Of a stretch of 41,647 nucleotides of DNA, positions 1 to 7,375 are shown piece by piece; position 1 is the stretch's first letter; each line of letters opens with the position of its first letter. Origin of the DNA: Pectinatus brassicae (lineage in GTDB: Bacteria; Bacillota; Negativicutes; Selenomonadales; Selenomonadaceae); NCBI RefSeq assembly GCF_014201835.1, contig NZ_JACHFH010000025.1, forward strand, positions 1 through 41,647, in the 5' to 3' direction. Below the pieces are notes generated by a model. The model worked only from the letters and a program-made list of their open reading frames with translations. It did not search any database and was not told the DNA's origin. A program made the translations under genes and the position numbers.

Positions 1-825
1 GGTTTTCCTAAATTCAAGTCAAAAAAGAACAGGCATAAATCCTACAAGACAAACTTTACCAATGGCAACATTGAATTTTTGGGAACAAAGATAAAGCTTC
101 CCAAGCTGGGTAAAGTAAAAATAAGAGACAAACAAATACCACAAGGCAGAATATTAAATGCTGTAATCTCACAAACGCCTGATGGTAAGTACTTTGTATC
201 TCTATGCTGCACCGAAGTAGAAAAACCTGTTTTTAAGCGAACTGACAACTATGTTGGTATCGATCTTGGCTTAAAAGAATTTGCAATTACCTCCGATGGC
301 GGCAAACATCCCCATCATAAATACCTCAAACAGTCACTGGAAAAACTTGCCAAACTGCAAAGAAGCTTGTCCCGAAAAACAAAGGGCAGCGCAAACAGAA
401 ATAAAGCAAGAATCAAAGTGGCCAGATTACAGGCACGTATTGCAAATCAGCGAAAAGATATGCTGCATAAACTCTCTCGCAAACTTATAGAAAACTACGA
501 TGTTATCTGCTTAGAAGATTTACAAGTAAATAACATGCTGAAAAACCACAAACTTGCCCGTAGCATTATAGATGCCAGCTGGTCAGAATTTACTCGTCAG
601 CTAAAATATAAAGCTCAGTGGTATGGCAAAGAAATAATGCAAATAGATAAATTCTATCCATCAAGTCAGCTTTGTCATAATTGTGGTTATCAAAACAAAG
701 AAATAAAAGACTTTACTATAAGACAGTGGGAATGTCCTGAATGTAAATCACATCATGACAGAGATATAAATGCCGCCATAAACATTCGCAATGAAGGATT
801 AAGAATTTTAAACACAGCAGTGTAA
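1..825 (+). CDS. tnpB: TnpB RNA-guided nuclease, 5' end outside window
   Basis: The reading frame is open from base 1, so the N-terminus is missing; the first in-window ATG at 79 is internal. TnpB proteins are RNA-guided DNA nucleases that help IS200/IS605 elements persist, and are the ancestors of Cas12. The visible 274 residues contain a complete-looking catalytic half: RuvC-I Asp in GIDLGLKEF (codon near 262), RuvC-II Glu in CLEDLQ (codon near 514), a CxxC...CxxC zinc finger (CHNCGY and CPECKS), and RuvC-III Asp in HDRDINAA (near 757-765). No frameshift or premature stop is seen, so the protein is probably active if the missing start is intact. Family assignment is firm; activity is inferred. 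Confidence 0.93.
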   Translation, partial: GFPKFKSKKNRHKSYKTNFTNGNIEFLGTKIKLPKLGKVKIRDKQIPQGRILNAVISQTPDGKYFVSLCCTEVEKPVFKRTDNYVGIDLGLKEFAITSDGGKHPHHKYLKQSLEKLAKLQRSLSRKTKGSANRNKARIKVARLQARIANQRKDMLHKLSRKLIENYDVICLEDLQVNNMLKNHKLARSIIDASWSEFTRQLKYKAQWYGKEIMQIDKFYPSSQLCHNCGYQNKEIKDFTIRQWECPECKSHHDRDINAAINIRNEGLRILNTAV

Positions 826-943
826 TAACATATATAAGAACCGTAGGAACTACGGGGATAGCCTGTGGAGATAATGTAAGACGTGTTTTTTGCGCAACTA
901 TCTATGAAGCAGGAACCCTGCGACTTTAGTCGTGGGAGGTTCA
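826..943 (+). ncRNA. Probable omega-RNA (reRNA) scaffold and IS right end
   Basis: The stretch after the tnpB stop is non-coding and structured: a perfect 6-bp hairpin at 841-846/850-855 with loop GAA, then the terminal hairpin at 917-936. In this family the 3' end of tnpB and the right end are transcribed as a guide RNA whose guide is the flanking DNA just past the element. Here the guide would start near 944, inside the ABC-F gene. The RNA 5' end probably lies within tnpB and cannot be placed by eye. Confidence 0.55.
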
Positions 944-2147
944 GATATATAATGGCAACTACAGCAAGGCTATGCTGGTACGCAATGATAGACGGGCGGC
1001 TCTGGAATCTGCTTTTATCAAACAACAGGAACACATAAAAAAAACGGAAGAGTATATTCGTAAGTATAAAGCCGGAATTAAATCCAAGCAGGCCCGCGGA
1101 CGGGAAAAACAATTGAATCGTCTAGAAAGAATAATACTGCCGCCGGATGTGGGGGGCTTTAATTATTTTCTGTTTAATCCACCAGAAAAGTGTGCACAGC
1201 GGGTATTAGAAATTGAAGAGATTGCTTTTGGCTTTGCGGAACAGTATCTGTTTAAGGATTTATCGATGCAAATACGCAAAGGTGACGGTGTGGCATTAGT
1301 GGGACCTAATGGTGCAGGTAAAACCACTTTACTGAAATTGGTAATGGGTGAGCTGGAAGCAGCTGGTGGGCGTATAAAAATTGGTAATCGTGTAAAAATA
1401 GGTTATTTTTCGCAGCATCATGATGAACTTTGCGGCACAAATTCTGTATTGGCAGAAATCGTCGATGAATATGGTGTTGATGATGAGCAGGCCCGTAATT
1501 ATCTTGGCGCATTTTTATTCCGTGGAGACGACGTCTATAAAATAGTTAATGAATTATCAGGTGGAGAAAAATCGCGTTTGGCATTATTAAAATTAATGAT
1601 GGGCGGGGCGAATTTTATAATTCTTGATGAACCAACAAATCATCTGGATATTCCGGCACGTGAAGCGGTAGAAAATGCGTTGATGTCGTTTCCAGGGACA
1701 TTTATGGTTGTGTCACATGATAGATATTTTCTCGACAAAGTTACTAATTGCACCTATGAATTAGAAAAAGGACAATTGACACAGTATAATGGTAACTATA
1801 GTTATTATCGGCAAAAAAAAGCTGAGTGGGAGGCTGAACAAATCAAGCAGCCTGTATTAGAAAAAACTGCTAAGAAAATAGAAAAGCCTGTTGAGAAAAA
1901 ACCTAAAACAACAGCTAAAGAAAAGAAAGCTATAATTCTTAATGAAGATAAACGACAGGAAGAATTACAACGCTGTGAGGCACAAATAGCAATGCTGGAA
2001 GTTGAGCTGAAAGCATTGGAAATGCAGATGAACGACCCGCAGATTCAGCAGCAGCTGGAGACAAGCCAGCAGATAGCTAAAGAATACCAGGCTAAACAGC
2101 TGGAAATAGATGCTAAATATAAACGCTGGGATGAATTAATGAATTGA
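944..2147 (+). pseudogene. ABC-F ATPase (YdiF-like), 3' part, interrupted by the IS element
   Basis: ABC-F proteins are soluble twin-ATPase translation factors or ribosome-protection proteins. The sequence joins the IS right end in frame at YNGNYSK, the usual end of the first ABC domain. It continues with the inter-domain linker (KSKQARGREKQLNRLERI), then the complete second ABC domain: Walker A GPNGAGKTT near 1300, signature LSGGEKSR near 1555, Walker B and D-loop FIILDEPTNHLD near 1620, and H-loop VVSHDRYF near 1710. A Lys/Glu-rich C-terminal coiled coil follows. The first ATPase domain (about 200 or more residues) should lie upstream of the IS, outside the window. Translation could restart at ATG 972 (391 aa), but a half protein is unlikely to do the normal job. 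Confidence 0.85.
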
Positions 2148-2193
2148 TTATAATAATGCAGCGGAAAATAATATTGTAAATTGGGATAAGATT

Positions 2194-4353
2194 ATGGAGA
2201 AAATTGAAGGCAGCATTGAAGCAATAATATTTAAAAGCCCTGATAATAGTTTTTGTGTATTTCGGTTAAAACCGGATCAACAAAATACATTGATTACAGT
2301 TACAGCAAATATGATAGCACCGTTAATGGGACAAAATGTTTGCATTGAAGGAAATTGGATAAAACATCCGCGCTTTGGACAGCAGTTTAAAGCGGAAAAA
2401 ATGGATATATCAACACCGGAAACAGCTGATGGCATCGAGCGATTTTTGGCATCAGGAGCGATAGATGGGATTGGTCCGGCTATGGCTAAAAGAATTGTAA
2501 ATAAATTTGGCAAGGATGCTTTGCAGATAATTGAAAAAGAACCAAAAAAATTATGTGAAGTGGCAGGGATTGGTGAAAAGACAGCCCAAAAGATATTTGC
2601 CTCATATAATGAACAGGGTGAGCTGCGGGAAATAATGCTGTGGCTGGAAACACATGGCGTTTCTGGTACATATGCAGGACGTATTTTTGCGGAATATGGC
2701 TCTTTTGCCATTGAAATAATAGAAACAGATCCTTATCAATTAGCGCGTGATATTGATGGTATTGGGTTTTTGACCGCTGACCAGATTGCTAATCGGCTGG
2801 GCATAGAAAAAAATAGTGACAGCCGTATAATAGCCGGTATTGATTTTTCCTTACAGCAGATAGCAGCTGGCGGTCATTGCTGTGTACCGGAAGATGTTGT
2901 CGTGAAAAAAGCGGCTAAGTTGTTACTGCTTGATCATAACAGCGTGCAGCAAAATTTACAGATGCAGCTGCAGACGGGCAATTTATACACAGAATATGTA
3001 GGCGGGGTGCAGCTTATCTATCCGTCATATTTATATTTTGCTGAAAAACAGGTAGCACAGCGATTAGAACAGTTAAACGAGGAAATTGTTCCTTTATCAG
3101 AAAAAAATGCTAATATGATAATTGCTGATTGGGAATATAATGGACAAATGAAGCTGGCGCAAAAGCAGAAAGAAGCTGTGCTGGCAGTATTAAAAAATGG
3201 TGTATTTATTTTAACTGGCGGACCGGGGACAGGAAAAACAACGGTTATTCAAGGGATAATCGCTATACTGGAAAATTTAGGCCAGAAAATTTTACTGGGA
3301 GCACCAACCGGAAGAGCCGCTAAAAGGCTGGCAGAAGCTACTGGTAAAAAAACATCAACCATTCATCGTTTACTTGAAGCTAATGGTGTAAGTAAAATGG
3401 ATGATGATGCATTTGGCAGGGACAGCGATGAGCCGCTTGAAGCTGATGTAATAATTATCGATGAAGTGTCGATGGTGGATATTGTGCTTATGCAGCATTT
3501 TTTAAATGCAGTCCCTGATGGTTGTCGTGTGGTATTAGTTGGTGATGTGGATCAGTTGCCAGCAGTTGGCCCAGGAGCAGTACTAAAGGATATTTTGCGT
3601 TCGGAAGCTATTAATTCAGTCAAACTTGACGAGATATTCCGCCAAACACAAGAAAGCATGATAATTTATAATGCCCATGCCATAAATGCCGGCCGCATGC
3701 CTGATTGTTCAAGCAGTGATGATTTTCTGTTCCATGAAATTACCAATGAAGAAGAAGCGGCAGCAGCAATAGTAAAACTTTGTAAGGAAAAATTACCATT
3801 ATCAGGCTATAATCCACTTATAGATGTACAGATATTATCACCTATGCACAGACTGCCATGTGGTGTCAGTAATTTAAATAAATTACTGCAGGCAGCACTT
3901 AACCCACCAGCCCGCTATAAGCAGGAATATAAAACGCCAATGAATATATTTCGTGTTGGCGACAAGGTTATGCAGATAAAAAATAATTATGAAAAAAATG
4001 TGTTTAATGGTGACATTGGTTTTATAAGGGTAATAAATTCCGAGAAAATAGTGATTGAGTATAGCGATAGCGAGGTCGACTACCAATTGGCGGAAGTTAA
4101 TCAGCTGGTGCTGGCTTATGCCATGAGTGTGCATAAAAGCCAGGGGAGCGAATACAAGATTGTTATTTTACCATTAACGCAGGGACATTTTATAATGCTT
4201 CAGCGCAACCTTTTGTACACAGCGGTTACCAGAGCGAAAGAAAAGGTTATATTATTAGGTTCTAAAAAGGCATTATATACGGCAGTGCAAAATAACCGTA
4301 CGCAAAAACGATATACCCTTTTAGCAGAAAGATTGACGCATAAAGTGAACTAA
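2194..4353 (+). CDS. recD2: RecD2-type SF1B ATP-dependent DNA helicase
   Basis: A 719-residue RecD-like helicase of the RecBC-independent type, a 5'-3' DNA helicase linked to DNA repair in Firmicutes. The N-terminal third has the OB-like segment and helix-hairpin-helix repeats (for example IDGIGPAMAKRI and VAGIGEKTAQKI). Walker A GGPGTGKTT is near residue 342, the DEAA-type Walker B variant IIIDEVSMVD near 420, and the C-terminal UvrD-like motifs AMSVHKSQGSEYK near 645 and YTAVTRAKEKV near 675. Length is normal for the family. ATG 2194 follows a GGGAT-type ribosome site. It sits between the disrupted ABC-F gene and comF and may be co-transcribed with comF (17-nt gap). Confidence 0.95.
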   Translation: MEKIEGSIEAIIFKSPDNSFCVFRLKPDQQNTLITVTANMIAPLMGQNVCIEGNWIKHPRFGQQFKAEKMDISTPETADGIERFLASGAIDGIGPAMAKRIVNKFGKDALQIIEKEPKKLCEVAGIGEKTAQKIFASYNEQGELREIMLWLETHGVSGTYAGRIFAEYGSFAIEIIETDPYQLARDIDGIGFLTADQIANRLGIEKNSDSRIIAGIDFSLQQIAAGGHCCVPEDVVVKKAAKLLLLDHNSVQQNLQMQLQTGNLYTEYVGGVQLIYPSYLYFAEKQVAQRLEQLNEEIVPLSEKNANMIIADWEYNGQMKLAQKQKEAVLAVLKNGVFILTGGPGTGKTTVIQGIIAILENLGQKILLGAPTGRAAKRLAEATGKKTSTIHRLLEANGVSKMDDDAFGRDSDEPLEADVIIIDEVSMVDIVLMQHFLNAVPDGCRVVLVGDVDQLPAVGPGAVLKDILRSEAINSVKLDEIFRQTQESMIIYNAHAINAGRMPDCSSSDDFLFHEITNEEEAAAAIVKLCKEKLPLSGYNPLIDVQILSPMHRLPCGVSNLNKLLQAALNPPARYKQEYKTPMNIFRVGDKVMQIKNNYEKNVFNGDIGFIRVINSEKIVIEYSDSEVDYQLAEVNQLVLAYAMSVHKSQGSEYKIVILPLTQGHFIMLQRNLLYTAVTRAKEKVILLGSKKALYTAVQNNRTQKRYTLLAERLTHKVN

Positions 4354-4370
4354 AGATATGGAGCATTCTT

Positions 4371-5024
4371 ATGAATATATTACAGACAGTGCTTGATTTT
4401 TTATATCCGCCGCATTGCCCAGCTTGTGAAAAATATGTTGAAAATACAGGTGATTGGTGTGATTCTTGTTTAGAAAAGACTTTTAATTTTCATATATTGC
4501 CAATTGCAGCAGGAAATTATGGGGTACTTTGTCAAATATATGCATTGGGACATTATCATGGTGCTTTGCAGAATTTAATCACAAGGCTGAAATACAAAAA
4601 TGATATGAATGCTTTAAAATGTATTCATAATTTTATTAATAAAATGGCAGGGCAGATAAAATTACCAGCAGATATTGAAGTAGTAATTGCCGTGCCATTG
4701 CATAAAAAGCGCTATGAGCAAAGAGGCTTTAACCAAACTGAGCTTATTTTTGCAAAGCTTTTACAAAAGGCAAATTTGAATTATAGTGACTGTATGGAAA
4801 GATGTGCCGTTACTATGCCTCAATTTGAACTTAGCCGTGAAGAACGTTTAAAAAATGTAAAAAATGCTTTTCAATTACAAGCAGGCATTACTATTAAAAA
4901 TAAAAATTGTTTGCTGCTCGATGATATATTTACAACGGGGGCAACAATGATGGAATGTGCTAAAGTTTTACAGAGAAATGGTGCAGGAAAAATTTATGGC
5001 ATGGTTTTGGCCAGCGATGCTTAA
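4371..5024 (+). CDS. comF: ComF family phosphoribosyltransferase-like protein
   Basis: A 217-residue ComFC-type protein. In competent bacteria ComFC acts in the late steps of DNA uptake. The N-terminus has a four-cysteine zinc site (C16, C19, C30, C33). The C-terminal half is a type I phosphoribosyltransferase fold with the PRPP-binding motif LLLDDIFTTGAT near residues 181-192 and a RGFNQ motif before it. ATG 4371 has a GGAG ribosome site 7 nt upstream. comFC directly before yvyF-flgM matches the Bacillus subtilis order. No comFA is present in the window; its place is taken by recD2. Confidence 0.9.
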   Translation: MNILQTVLDFLYPPHCPACEKYVENTGDWCDSCLEKTFNFHILPIAAGNYGVLCQIYALGHYHGALQNLITRLKYKNDMNALKCIHNFINKMAGQIKLPADIEVVIAVPLHKKRYEQRGFNQTELIFAKLLQKANLNYSDCMERCAVTMPQFELSREERLKNVKNAFQLQAGITIKNKNCLLLDDIFTTGATMMECAKVLQRNGAGKIYGMVLASDA

Positions 5025-5107
5025 ATACAAGTTTTATTTGTGAATTACGTGAATATGGATTATACTTATAATAAGATTACAATGTAGCAGAAATCGGAGT
5101 GAGTATC

Positions 5108-5515
5108 ATAGCTAATAAAATGAAAAATTGCCCGGAATGTGGCAGAGTATTTGTCGATGCAGGGGCGGGTCTATGTAATGCGTGCCTGCGTAAAGAAGAA
5201 GAATACGAAATCATAGTTTGTAGTTATTTGCGGGATAATCCCGGCAGTACTATAAGGCAGATATATGAAGCCACGGGAATAAAAGAAAGAACGCTTATGC
5301 GCATGATTCGTATGGGAAGGTTCTTGGATGCCGGTGAAATAAAATATCCCTGTGAACGCTGTGGAACACTGATAAATGAAGGTAAATATTGCGAAAAATG
5401 TGGTGCAGCTTTGCAAAATGAAATAAAAAAAGTAACAGAATCATTAAATAAGAAAATGCAGAATACTGCCGGGAAAAATGGTAGTGAAACATATTCGACT
5501 ATAAGAAAAGTATAA
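5108..5515 (+). CDS. yvyF: YvyF-type flagellar operon protein, copy 1 (possible ATA start)
   Basis: A small zinc-ribbon protein of the YvyF/TIGR03826 flagellar operon family, function poorly known. It has an N-terminal CPECG...CNAC pair, a central helix-turn-helix-like segment (GSTIRQIYEATGIKERTLMRMI) and a C-terminal CERCG...CEKC pair. The start is unusual: GGAG at 5096-5099 is ideally spaced for ATA 5108, which aligns with the ATG of copy 2. GTG 5099 overlaps that GGAG and has no ribosome site of its own, and ATG 5120 is about 20 nt away. Start is therefore ATA 5108 by homology, with GTG 5099 (138 aa) as the conventional alternative. Lies between comF and copy 2. Confidence 0.85.
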   Translation: MANKMKNCPECGRVFVDAGAGLCNACLRKEEEYEIIVCSYLRDNPGSTIRQIYEATGIKERTLMRMIRMGRFLDAGEIKYPCERCGTLINEGKYCEKCGAALQNEIKKVTESLNKKMQNTAGKNGSETYSTIRKV

Positions 5516-5540
5516 ATAGCTGAAATTGGGGTGGATGATA

Positions 5541-5954
5541 ATGGCAAATAAAATGAGAAATTGTCCAGAGTGCGGTAAGGTATTTGTAGATTCAGGTGCG
5601 GGTATTTGTAATCAATGCATTCGCAAAGATGAAGAAAATGAAATTATAATAGATAGTTATTTGCGTGATAATCCAGGCAGTACAATAAAACAAATACATG
5701 AAGCTACTGGGATAAAAGAAAAAACAATTATGCGCATGATTCGCTCAGGCCGATTTGGCTCGGGGGAAGTATCATATCCCTGCGAACGTTGTGGGGCACC
5801 AATAAGTGACGGACGTTATTGTGATGAATGTACAGCAGCGCTGCACAATGAGATAAAAAAAGTTTCTGATTCGATGAGTAAAAAAATTCAGCCAGTTAAG
5901 CCTAAAGTAGATAACACAGGTAAAAAGAGTCGTGGTATGTACTCTAATAAATAA
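5541..5954 (+). CDS. yvyF: YvyF-type flagellar operon protein, copy 2
   Basis: A tandem paralogue of the gene just upstream, with the same layout: CPECGKVF...CNQC zinc pair, central helix-turn-helix-like segment ending TIMRMIRSGRF, CERCG...CDEC pair, and a basic C-terminal tail. ATG 5541 is preferred because GGGGTGG at 5528-5534 lies just upstream; an in-frame TTG at 5526 would sit inside or before that site. The two copies are alike along their length except in the C-terminal tails, which suggests a local duplication followed by divergence. In Bacillus subtilis a single yvyF precedes flgM. Confidence 0.9.
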   Translation: MANKMRNCPECGKVFVDSGAGICNQCIRKDEENEIIIDSYLRDNPGSTIKQIHEATGIKEKTIMRMIRSGRFGSGEVSYPCERCGAPISDGRYCDECTAALHNEIKKVSDSMSKKIQPVKPKVDNTGKKSRGMYSNK

Positions 5955-6038
5955 AGGATTATGTAGATACAAGGAGCAATTAAAAGATAATTGTATAAAA
6001 CCCTTTATTAAATGCTGTAAAAAGCTGAATATAAAAGT

Positions 6039-6065
6039 TAATAAATTTGCAAAGAGTGCCGATAT
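6039..6065 (+). promoter_or_regulatory. Sigma-28 (FliA/SigD) promoter for flgM
   Basis: TAATAAAT at 6039-6046, an 11-nt spacer, then GCCGATAT at 6058-6065. This matches the flagellar sigma-28 pattern TAAAGTTT-N11-GCCGATAA, with one mismatch in the core TAAA. It lies about 45 nt before the flgM start, the expected position. The -10 element also forms the left arm of an inverted repeat. Confidence 0.65.
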
Positions 6066-6094
6066 TATTGATGAAATAATATCGGTGTTTTTTA
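6059..6094 (+). terminator. Hairpin with T-tract between yvyF copy 2 and flgM
   Basis: A perfect 9-bp stem (6059-6067 pairing with 6077-6085, 9-nt loop) followed by TGTTTTTTT. It resembles an intrinsic terminator for the comF-yvyF transcript. The stem is AT-rich and partly overlaps the sigma-28 -10 element, so termination strength is uncertain. Confidence 0.45.
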
Positions 6095-6109
6095 TGAGGA
6101 GGGAAAAAA

Positions 6110-6400
6110 ATGATATTAAATACTAATTCTATTAATGCTATAGCAGGAACGTATATAAAAAGTGTTGAAAAAATATCGACACGAGTAGAAACAAATGCAG
6201 CAAATGCAAATTCTAAAGATGAAATCCTATTATCAAATGCCAGCCAGGATTTTGCTCCATATTTACACAAACTTAGTGCTATGGCAGATATGTCGGCAGA
6301 AAAAGCAGAAAATTATAAGACAGCCATAAATAGTGGTAAATATGAAGTTGATTCACAAGGAACTGCTAATGACATATTGGATTTGTGTACCTTAAAATGA
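6110..6400 (+). CDS. flgM: FlgM, anti-sigma-28 factor
   Basis: A 96-residue FlgM-family protein. FlgM holds sigma-28 inactive until the hook-basal body is complete. The N-terminal half is polar and probably disordered; the C-terminal part has the family pattern, with a helix followed by MSAEKAENYKTAINSGKYEVDSQGTANDIL. The ATG is preceded by a strong GAGGAGGG ribosome site. Its own sigma-28-type promoter lies upstream, so it would be boosted by the factor it inhibits. It is followed by flgN after 19 nt, the standard Firmicutes arrangement. Confidence 0.9.
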   Translation: MILNTNSINAIAGTYIKSVEKISTRVETNAANANSKDEILLSNASQDFAPYLHKLSAMADMSAEKAENYKTAINSGKYEVDSQGTANDILDLCTLK

Positions 6401-6419
6401 TTTAAGGAAAGTGATAAAA

Positions 6420-6905
6420 ATGTGGGAAGAATTAATAAATATCATTGAAGCCCTTATAAAGACATACTTAAACATGTTGGAGCTTAATGAAAATAAACGA
6501 AAAGCCATATTAGCGATAGACATGAAGAGGCTTGATCAATTAATAGATGAAGAACAAAAGTTTATAAATGAAGTTGCCGAAAATGAACAAAAAAGGCAGC
6601 AGGTTTTACAGAAAATGATGCAAAAGAATCTTTTTAGCGAAGAAACAGTAACATTTAAACAATTGGTAAAATTTTGTCCCATAGAAAAAAAAGATAAATT
6701 TGAAACAGTTAATAAAGAGTTATCAGATACTGTGAAAAAAACAGCTGATTTGAACGATGCCAATAGAATGTTGATGCAGGGAGCATTGACAGCAGTAAAT
6801 GTTAATTTGAATTCACTAATGCAGGTGAGATCTGAGCCGGATTACGGACATGATGGACAGCAAAAATTTTCTTCACAGAATAAAAAATTTGATTTTAAAG
6901 CTTGA
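6420..6905 (+). CDS. flgN: FlgN-family export chaperone, copy 1
   Basis: A 161-residue, largely alpha-helical protein of the FlgN family, a cytosolic chaperone for the hook-filament junction proteins FlgK and FlgL. The N-terminal helix (ELINIIEALIKTYLNMLELNENKRKAIL), the segment around DMKRLDQLIDEEQKFI and the late Asn-containing helix (LNDANRMLMQGALTAVNVNLNSL) fit the family. ATG 6420 is preferred because AAGGA at 6404-6408 is too close to the in-frame GTG at 6411. It lies just before a second FlgN-like gene and flgK, its expected client. Confidence 0.85.
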   Translation: MWEELINIIEALIKTYLNMLELNENKRKAILAIDMKRLDQLIDEEQKFINEVAENEQKRQQVLQKMMQKNLFSEETVTFKQLVKFCPIEKKDKFETVNKELSDTVKKTADLNDANRMLMQGALTAVNVNLNSLMQVRSEPDYGHDGQQKFSSQNKKFDFKA

Positions 6906-6914
6906 GGCAGTATT

Positions 6915-7361
6915 ATGAAATACTTAATAAATATATTAAAAAATCAAAGTGTAAAGTATAAACAACTGTATGAAAGTGTTGAAAAACAAAAAAACTTATT
7001 AATAGTAGAGACAACTGCTGAATTTGCACATCATACACATAAAATTGAAATATTAATGAATGATATTCGTATATTGGAACGTAATAAACAAAATTGGTTA
7101 AATGATAATGCCTGTAAAATAGAGGATTTAGTATCAGCTAATTCAGAAATTGCTAGTTTATATGATGAAGTATTATTGTTAGCCAATAAGGTTAAACGTA
7201 TCAATGAATGCAACAGGCTGTTATTGAAAAATAAAATGGAATTTATAACGTTTAATATTAATGTATTAACACAAACAACAGGAAATTCGTCTTATCAATC
7301 AGGCGGGGATTTACCTGCTGGAAATTATAAAAAGATTAAGATGTTTGATCAAAGCATATAA
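6915..7361 (+). CDS. FlgN-like coiled-coil protein, copy 2
   Basis: A 148-residue, helical, cysteine-poor protein 9 nt downstream of flgN and 14 nt before flgK. Its C-terminal helix (INECNRLLLKNKMEFITFNINVLTQ) has the same Asn-rich, Leu-rich pattern as the FlgN C-terminal helix, and the length is similar. Overall similarity to copy 1 is weak, so this is a diverged paralogue or a separate chaperone, perhaps one for FlgK and one for FlgL. I am confident it is a real gene and less so of the chaperone role. Confidence 0.7.
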   Translation: MKYLINILKNQSVKYKQLYESVEKQKNLLIVETTAEFAHHTHKIEILMNDIRILERNKQNWLNDNACKIEDLVSANSEIASLYDEVLLLANKVKRINECNRLLLKNKMEFITFNINVLTQTTGNSSYQSGGDLPAGNYKKIKMFDQSI

Positions 7362-7375
7362 GAGGGGGATGTATA

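Larger units (their letters stand above)
1..943 (+). mobile_element. IS200/IS605-family element, 3' part (tnpB plus right end)
   Basis: The window opens inside this element, so its left end is not visible. It carries tnpB and a right end with a short imperfect hairpin (917-924 pairing with 929-936, loop TTTA), followed by a GGAGGTTCA-like terminus near 943. At about 944 the sequence becomes the coding sequence of an ABC-F ATPase that continues in frame, which sets the right boundary to within a few bases. These elements transpose as single strands and leave no target duplication. No tnpA (Y1 transposase) is visible; it may lie upstream or be absent. Confidence 0.85.

Noticed and set aside
2277-2711. 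A 144-codon minus-strand frame inside recD2
   Set aside because: Antisense shadow of a well-supported helicase gene; no domain or ribosome site.
5932-6126. A 64-codon plus-strand frame over the yvyF-flgM gap
   Set aside because: It overlaps the end of yvyF copy 2, the flgM promoter and the flgM start, with no ribosome site and no recognisable product.
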